Shown here: positions 60,410 to 64,000 of the stretch, piece after piece
Layout of the letters: each line of letters starts with the position of its first letter
Numbering within the stretch: position 1 is the first letter of the stretch
NCBI RefSeq assembly: GCF_000427645.1
Contig: NZ_KE386571.1
Span: 3,210,395-3,274,394 of the forward strand
Source of the DNA: Sphingomonas phyllosphaerae FA2
GTDB taxonomy: Bacteria > Pseudomonadota > Alphaproteobacteria > Sphingomonadales > Sphingomonadaceae
Length of the DNA stretch: 64,000 nucleotides
Reading direction: 5' to 3'
Translations under genes and position numbers: made by a program
Notes under the pieces: generated by a model
What the model saw: only the letters and a program-made list of their open reading frames with translations
The model's database searches: none
What the model was told of the DNA's origin: nothing

Positions 60410-61260
60410 CCCTCGAACACCGTCGACAGCAGCATCGCGATCACCGGCACGATCACCCCGTTATAGGCGGCCTTTGCGGGGCCGATCGTACGGATAATGC
60501 GGAAGTACAGCGTGAAGGCGAGCGCCGAGGCGATGATTCCGAGGTAGAGCACGCCCGCGATATAGCCGGGTCGCCAGTCGAACACCGGCGCGCCGGTGGT
60601 GAGCCACGCCCAGCCGGCGTCGATCGCGGCACCGATCAGCATCGCGGTCGCGAGCGTCGGGATCATTGGATAGCGCGTCGCGGTCTTCGTCGCCTGCATG
60701 ACGTTGGCGGTCGAGGCCGACAGGATCGCGCAGAGCGTGAAGGCGATGCCGATCAGCGATTCGGTTGGGCCGCCGGGATCGCTGCGCGCTTCCTTGATGA
60801 ACAGCAGCGCCACCCCGCTCATCGCTATGCCCGACCCGACCAGCAACTGCCGCCCGAGCCGCTGCCCGAGAAAAACGCGCGCGAACAACGCGTTGGGGAC
60901 GAGCAGCAGCGCGAAGATCACCGCCACCAGCCCGGAGGTGATATGCTCCTCCGCGCGGTAGACGAAGTTGAAGTTGAGCACGAACTGGAACACGCCGAGC
61001 AAGCCGGCGAAGCGCAAGAAGCCGGGTTGCGCGAACAAAGCGCGGGTGCCGGGCGCGCGCTGCCACGCCGCAACCGTCGCCAGCGTCACACCGGCGACGA
61101 GGAAGCGATAGCTGACCGACCAGCTGGCGGGCACCGCAATCGCGCCGCCGTGGAGCTGATCGCGGATCACGATCCAGGTCGAGCCCCAAATCAGCACGAC
61201 TAGCGCGAACGGCACCAGCACCGCGGCGCGCGTGCTGTTGGGGGGATCGGCGGGGCTCAT
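60319..61260 (-). CDS. EamA-family (DMT superfamily) transporter
   Basis: 313 aa, about ten membrane segments in two EamA halves: ALVVLIWGSTWIVIRDQL in the first, and YLGIIASALAFTLYFRIIR with TIGPAKAAYNGVIVPVIAML in the second. Start at ATG 61260, overlapping the upstream aldolase stop by 4 nt. Drug/metabolite exporter or importer; substrate unknown. It may export threonine- or glycine-related compounds given its operon partner (inference). Confidence 0.87.
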   Translation of the reverse strand: MSPADPPNSTRAAVLVPFALVVLIWGSTWIVIRDQLHGGAIAVPASWSVSYRFLVAGVTLATVAAWQRAPGTRALFAQPGFLRFAGLLGVFQFVLNFNFVYRAEEHITSGLVAVIFALLLVPNALFARVFLGQRLGRQLLVGSGIAMSGVALLFIKEARSDPGGPTESLIGIAFTLCAILSASTANVMQATKTATRYPMIPTLATAMLIGAAIDAGWAWLTTGAPVFDWRPGYIAGVLYLGIIASALAFTLYFRIIRTIGPAKAAYNGVIVPVIAMLLSTVFEGYRWTTLAAAGAALAAVGLVVALRARRPAR

Positions 61261-62261
61261 CCGAGCGCGGCGATCGCGTCGGCGAGCGGGCGGATGTCGT
61301 CGGCGCGCTGGTTCCAGCTGACCACCAGCCGCGCCTCGCCGACGCCCCAGTCGTAGAAGTCGAACCCGGCGGCGCGCAGGCGGGCGGCCTCCCCGGCGGT
61401 GACGCGCAGGAACACTTCGTTCGCCTCGACCGGGTGGAGCAGCCGCGCGCCCGCCGCCTGCGCGAGCAGCGCCGCACCGGCATTGGCGCCGCGCGCGCAA
61501 TCGAGCCATACGTCGTCGTCGAGCATCGCGAGCAATTGCGCGGCGAGATAGCGGCCCTTCGACAGCAGATGTCCGGCGCGCTTGCGGCGGTAGAGCGTCG
61601 CGTCGGCGAGGTCGTGGTCGAAGAACACCAGCGCCTCGGCGTTCATCCCGCCGTTCTTGACGAAGCCGAAGCTGAGCGCATCCGCACCGCCGCGCCACGT
61701 CAGATCGGCGGGCGACGCGCCGGTCGACACCACCGCATTGGCGAAGCGCGCGCCGTCGATATGGAAGCCGAGCTTGCGCTCCTTGGCCAGCGCGCCGAGC
61801 GCGGCGACCTCGGCGGGTGTGTAGACGCGGCCATATTCGGTGGCGTTGGTGATCGACAGCGCGTGCGGGCGCTGTTGGTGGACATCGTAGCGCTGGCGAT
61901 CGAGCACCGCCGCTGCGCTGGCGGGGGTTAGCTTCGCGCCATCGCCCTCGGCGAGCAGCAATTTGGCGCCGTGGGTGTAGAATTCGGGCGCGCCGCATTC
62001 GTCGTTCTGGATGTGCGCCTCGCGGTGGCAGACGACCGAGCCGTGCGGCGGGCACAGGGCGGCGAGCGCGAGGCAATTGGCGGCGGTGCCGCTGGGCACC
62101 CACAGCACGCGCACCGCGGTTTCGAACAGCGCCGAGAAGCGTTCGTCGAGCGCCTTCGACCAGCGATCGCCGTCATACGCGGTGTCGAGCGTGTCGGCCG
62201 CGGCGATCGCGCGCAGCACGGCGGGGTGGACCGGGGCGGCATTGTCGGAAAAGAAGCGCAT
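61257..62261 (-). CDS. low-specificity threonine aldolase-like PLP enzyme
   Basis: 334 aa. PLP Lys in FGFVKNGGMNAEA, PLP-phosphate segment WVPSGTAANCLALAA, and the HREAHIQNDECGAPEF region. The fold-type I beta-eliminating lyase family includes threonine/allo-threonine aldolases making glycine and acetaldehyde. The EamA transporter follows in an ATGA overlap. Confidence 0.88.
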   Translation of the reverse strand: MRFFSDNAAPVHPAVLRAIAAADTLDTAYDGDRWSKALDERFSALFETAVRVLWVPSGTAANCLALAALCPPHGSVVCHREAHIQNDECGAPEFYTHGAKLLLAEGDGAKLTPASAAAVLDRQRYDVHQQRPHALSITNATEYGRVYTPAEVAALGALAKERKLGFHIDGARFANAVVSTGASPADLTWRGGADALSFGFVKNGGMNAEALVFFDHDLADATLYRRKRAGHLLSKGRYLAAQLLAMLDDDVWLDCARGANAGAALLAQAAGARLLHPVEANEVFLRVTAGEAARLRAAGFDFYDWGVGEARLVVSWNQRADDIRPLADAIAALG

Positions 62262-62397
62262 GGTCCGTGCCTTCGGTCAGCGACGCGGGCGGGTCAATAT
62301 GCTGCGGGGTCTTACCGACGGTGGCTGATTGGCGGGGATTGCCGGCCGGTATGCGTGTCTGTGCTCGGCCCATAAGCGGCGCGACGGGCCAAGCAAC

Positions 62398-62434
62398 AAA
62401 AACCCCACCGATCCGGGAAGGATGGTGGGGTTTT
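62398..62434 (-). terminator. terminator of tRNA-Val
   Basis: AAAACCCCACC and GGTGGGGTTTTT form an 11-bp stem over a 14-nt loop immediately past the tRNA-Val CCA, with a T run on the minus strand: a classic intrinsic terminator. Confidence 0.88.
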
Positions 62435-62437
62435 AGA

Positions 62438-62512
62438 TGGTGGGCGTGGCAAGGATTGAACTTGCGACCCCTGCGATGTCAACACAGTGCTCTACCACTG
62501 AGCTACACGCCC
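62438..62512 (-). tRNA. tRNA-Val (GAC)
   Basis: 75 nt on the minus strand including an encoded CCA at 62438-62440. The acceptor GGGCGTG/CACGCCC is a perfect 7-bp stem. D arm AGCTCAGTGGTAGAGC, anticodon loop TTGACAT (GAC) and T arm GCAAGTTCAATCCTTGC. It reads valine codons GUC and GUU. Confidence 0.95.
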
Positions 62513-62586
62513 TCCGTAGGGGTGCGCCTCTAACGACTGGGTCGGGGGGGCGCAAGCGGCTTTTTACGCTTTTGTTGCCGCGACGG

Positions 62587-62964
62587 TCAGATCAGCTCGT
62601 TCGCGGTGCCGGTATCGAACAGCCGGTCGACCTCCAGCACCAGATCGCGCAGGTGGAACGGCTTCGACAGGACGCGCGCCTGCGGCATCGCGTTGCCCGC
62701 CTTCAGCGTGACCGCCGCAAAGCCGGTGATGAACATCACGCGCATTCCCGGTGCCAGCTCCTGCGCCTTTTGCGCCAGTTCGATCCCGTCCATCTCCGGC
62801 ATCACGATGTCGGTCAGCAACAGGTCGAACCGCTCGCTTTCCAGCAGCGGCAGCGCGGCGGTGCCGCGATCGACCGATGTGACGTGATAGCCGGAACGCT
62901 CGAGCGCACGCCCGAGGTATTCGCGCATTACCGCATCATCTTCGGCCAGCAGAATCCGTATCAT
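62587..62964 (-). CDS. cpdR: CpdR-type single-domain response regulator
   Basis: 125 aa receiver domain: acidic pair in LLAEDDAVMRE, phosphoacceptor Asp in LLTDIVMPEMDG, Thr in FITGFAA and Lys in LSKPFHLRDL. The block GFAAVTLKAG...VLSKPFHLRDLVLEV is that of Caulobacter CpdR, which primes ClpXP for cell-cycle regulated proteolysis. It lies divergent to an N-formylglutamate amidohydrolase gene, as in Caulobacter relatives. Start ATG 62964; upstream alternatives are weak. Confidence 0.88.
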   Translation of the reverse strand: MIRILLAEDDAVMREYLGRALERSGYHVTSVDRGTAALPLLESERFDLLLTDIVMPEMDGIELAQKAQELAPGMRVMFITGFAAVTLKAGNAMPQARVLSKPFHLRDLVLEVDRLFDTGTANELI

Positions 62965-63095
62965 CGCAACCACAACTCCCAATCGCGGGATAATATGCCC
63001 GACGGACGTTGATTTTTCCACCAGCGGAGATGGTGAACGCCTGACCCACGACGACACGTTGCGGTGGCGCGATGGCTTCCATAGGGTAGGCGGGA

Positions 63096-63947
63096 ATGAC
63101 GCGCTCCTTCCGCATGTTCGGCGAAATGCTGCCCGAGAGTCCGGTGGTGCTGTCGGTGCCGCATGCCGGGCGCGACTATCCCGCGACGCTGCGGATGGCG
63201 TTGCGCGCGCCGCTGGCCAGTCTGGCGGCGCTGGAGGACCGGCATGTCGATGCGATCGCGCTGGCGGCGCGCGCGCGTGAGACGCTGTTGCTCCAGACGC
63301 TGCCACGCGCGTGGATCGACCTCAACCGCGCCGAGCATGAGCGCGATCCGTTGCTCGATGAGGGCGCGTGCAGGGGCGCCGGGGCATCTGCCAAGGTGCG
63401 CGCTGGAATCGGCCTGGTGCCGCGGCGAACCGCGGCGGCGGGCGAACTGTGGCGATGCCGGCTGAGCGCTGCCGAAGTGGAGGCGCGGATCGCCACCGAT
63501 CACCGACCGTATCACGAGACGCTGTCGCAGGTGCTGGCGGCGGCGCGCGCGCGCTTCGGGTGCGCGGTGCTGCTCGATGTCCATTCGATGCCGCCGATCG
63601 CGGGCGGGCGCGCGCGGGTGGTGATCGGCGACCGGTTCGGGCGCGCCGCGGGCGCACGGTTCGTGGCGCGGGTCGAGGAGGCGCTGGGACGTGAGGGGCT
63701 GCACCACATGCTCAACACGCCGTACGCGGGCGGGCATATCCTGGAGCGGCATGCCGCGCCGCAGATCGGCGTGCATGCGATCCAGCTGGAGATCGATCGC
63801 GCGCTCTATCTCGACCGGCGGCTCGACCAGCCGGGGGCGGGCGCGGCGACGACGGCGCGGATGCTGCGCGCGGTGATCGATGCGTTGACGGAGCAGGCGC
63901 TGAGCGAGGGCGCGGAGGCGCCGCCGATCGCGGACGCCGCCGAGTAG
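63096..63947 (+). CDS. N-formylglutamate amidohydrolase-like protein
   Basis: 283 aa. The metal-ligand region is VLSVPHAGRDYP, with DRHVDAIAL and AWIDLNRAEHERD, and LLDVHSMPP is a further metal/active-site block. The family hydrolyses N-formylglutamate, but in sphingomonads the true substrate may differ, since no other histidine-degradation (hut) gene is nearby. Its gene faces away from cpdR over a 131-nt gap. Confidence 0.88.
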   Translation: MTRSFRMFGEMLPESPVVLSVPHAGRDYPATLRMALRAPLASLAALEDRHVDAIALAARARETLLLQTLPRAWIDLNRAEHERDPLLDEGACRGAGASAKVRAGIGLVPRRTAAAGELWRCRLSAAEVEARIATDHRPYHETLSQVLAAARARFGCAVLLDVHSMPPIAGGRARVVIGDRFGRAAGARFVARVEEALGREGLHHMLNTPYAGGHILERHAAPQIGVHAIQLEIDRALYLDRRLDQPGAGAATTARMLRAVIDALTEQALSEGAEAPPIADAAE

Positions 63948-63965
63948 GGGCGGCACATAAAAAAA

Positions 63966-63989
63966 CCACCGGATGCACGCACCCGGTGG
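63966..63989 (-). terminator. hairpin with A tract near the window end
   Basis: CCACCGG and CCGGTGG pair, with eight A residues (63958-63965) on the left side. On the minus strand this is a stem followed by a U tract, so it ends a minus-strand transcript entering from beyond the window. It may also act for the plus-strand amidohydrolase gene. Confidence 0.75.
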
Positions 63990-64000
63990 CCAAGGTTCAG

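Overview
The window is a GC-rich chromosomal segment of an alphaproteobacterium, most likely a sphingomonad (Sphingomonas or a close relative). The main reasons are the rRNA operon ending in 23S-5S-tRNA-fMet, a CpdR response regulator beside an N-formylglutamate amidohydrolase, a PEP-CTERM protein, several ubiquitous intergenic palindrome families, dense ATGA-type gene overlaps, and many carbohydrate-active enzymes. This is inference from gene content; no database search was run.

Layout. 1-2121: 3' part of 23S rRNA, 5S rRNA, tRNA-fMet and a terminator-like hairpin. 2184-9253: hemicellulose genes. A GH35-like beta-galactosidase and a GH31 alpha-xylosidase diverge across a XylR-like operator (xyloglucan side-chain removal), followed by a GH30-GH43 pair. 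9436-18588: housekeeping genes (class A PBP, FMN reductase, CitE-like lyase, rpiB-glyA, nrdR), a GIY-YIG nuclease domain flanked by long inverted repeats and running in frame into a TrmJ-type methyltransferase, and a tandem winged-helix protein. 18940-23046: dctA, an SDR and a GMC oxidoreductase. 23150-24571: an orphan pair resembling GTA head-spike genes, one frameshifted. 24761-31859: a polysaccharide polymerase fused to a PP2A-type phosphatase, HAD phosphatases, gnd, wecB and a TauE/SafE transporter. 32221-38368: inositol monophosphatase-like protein, pmbA, ubiA, DUF2147, rsmE, gshA.

38599-43333: an arabinan module: endo-arabinanase GH43, exo-arabinofuranosidase GH43, GH51 arabinofuranosidase and a divergent GntR/FadR regulator. 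A shared operator-like motif precedes these promoters and also the distant GH30-GH43 operon, suggesting one regulon. 43388-47833: EF-hand protein, tgt, a small membrane protein and katG. 47986-58398: a surface-polysaccharide cluster with an acyltransferase, three GT4 glycosyltransferases, a beta-helix lipoprotein, a membrane polymerase and a large GH26-like/RTX-repeat protein. 58575-63947: a PEP-CTERM protein ended by a 266-bp MITE-like hairpin element, then an SDR, an EamA transporter, threonine aldolase, tRNA-Val, cpdR and N-formylglutamate amidohydrolase.

Strongest leads: the GIY-YIG unit between inverted repeats, the MITE-like element, the polymerase-phosphatase fusion, the orphan GTA-spike-like pair, and the shared arabinan-regulon motif.
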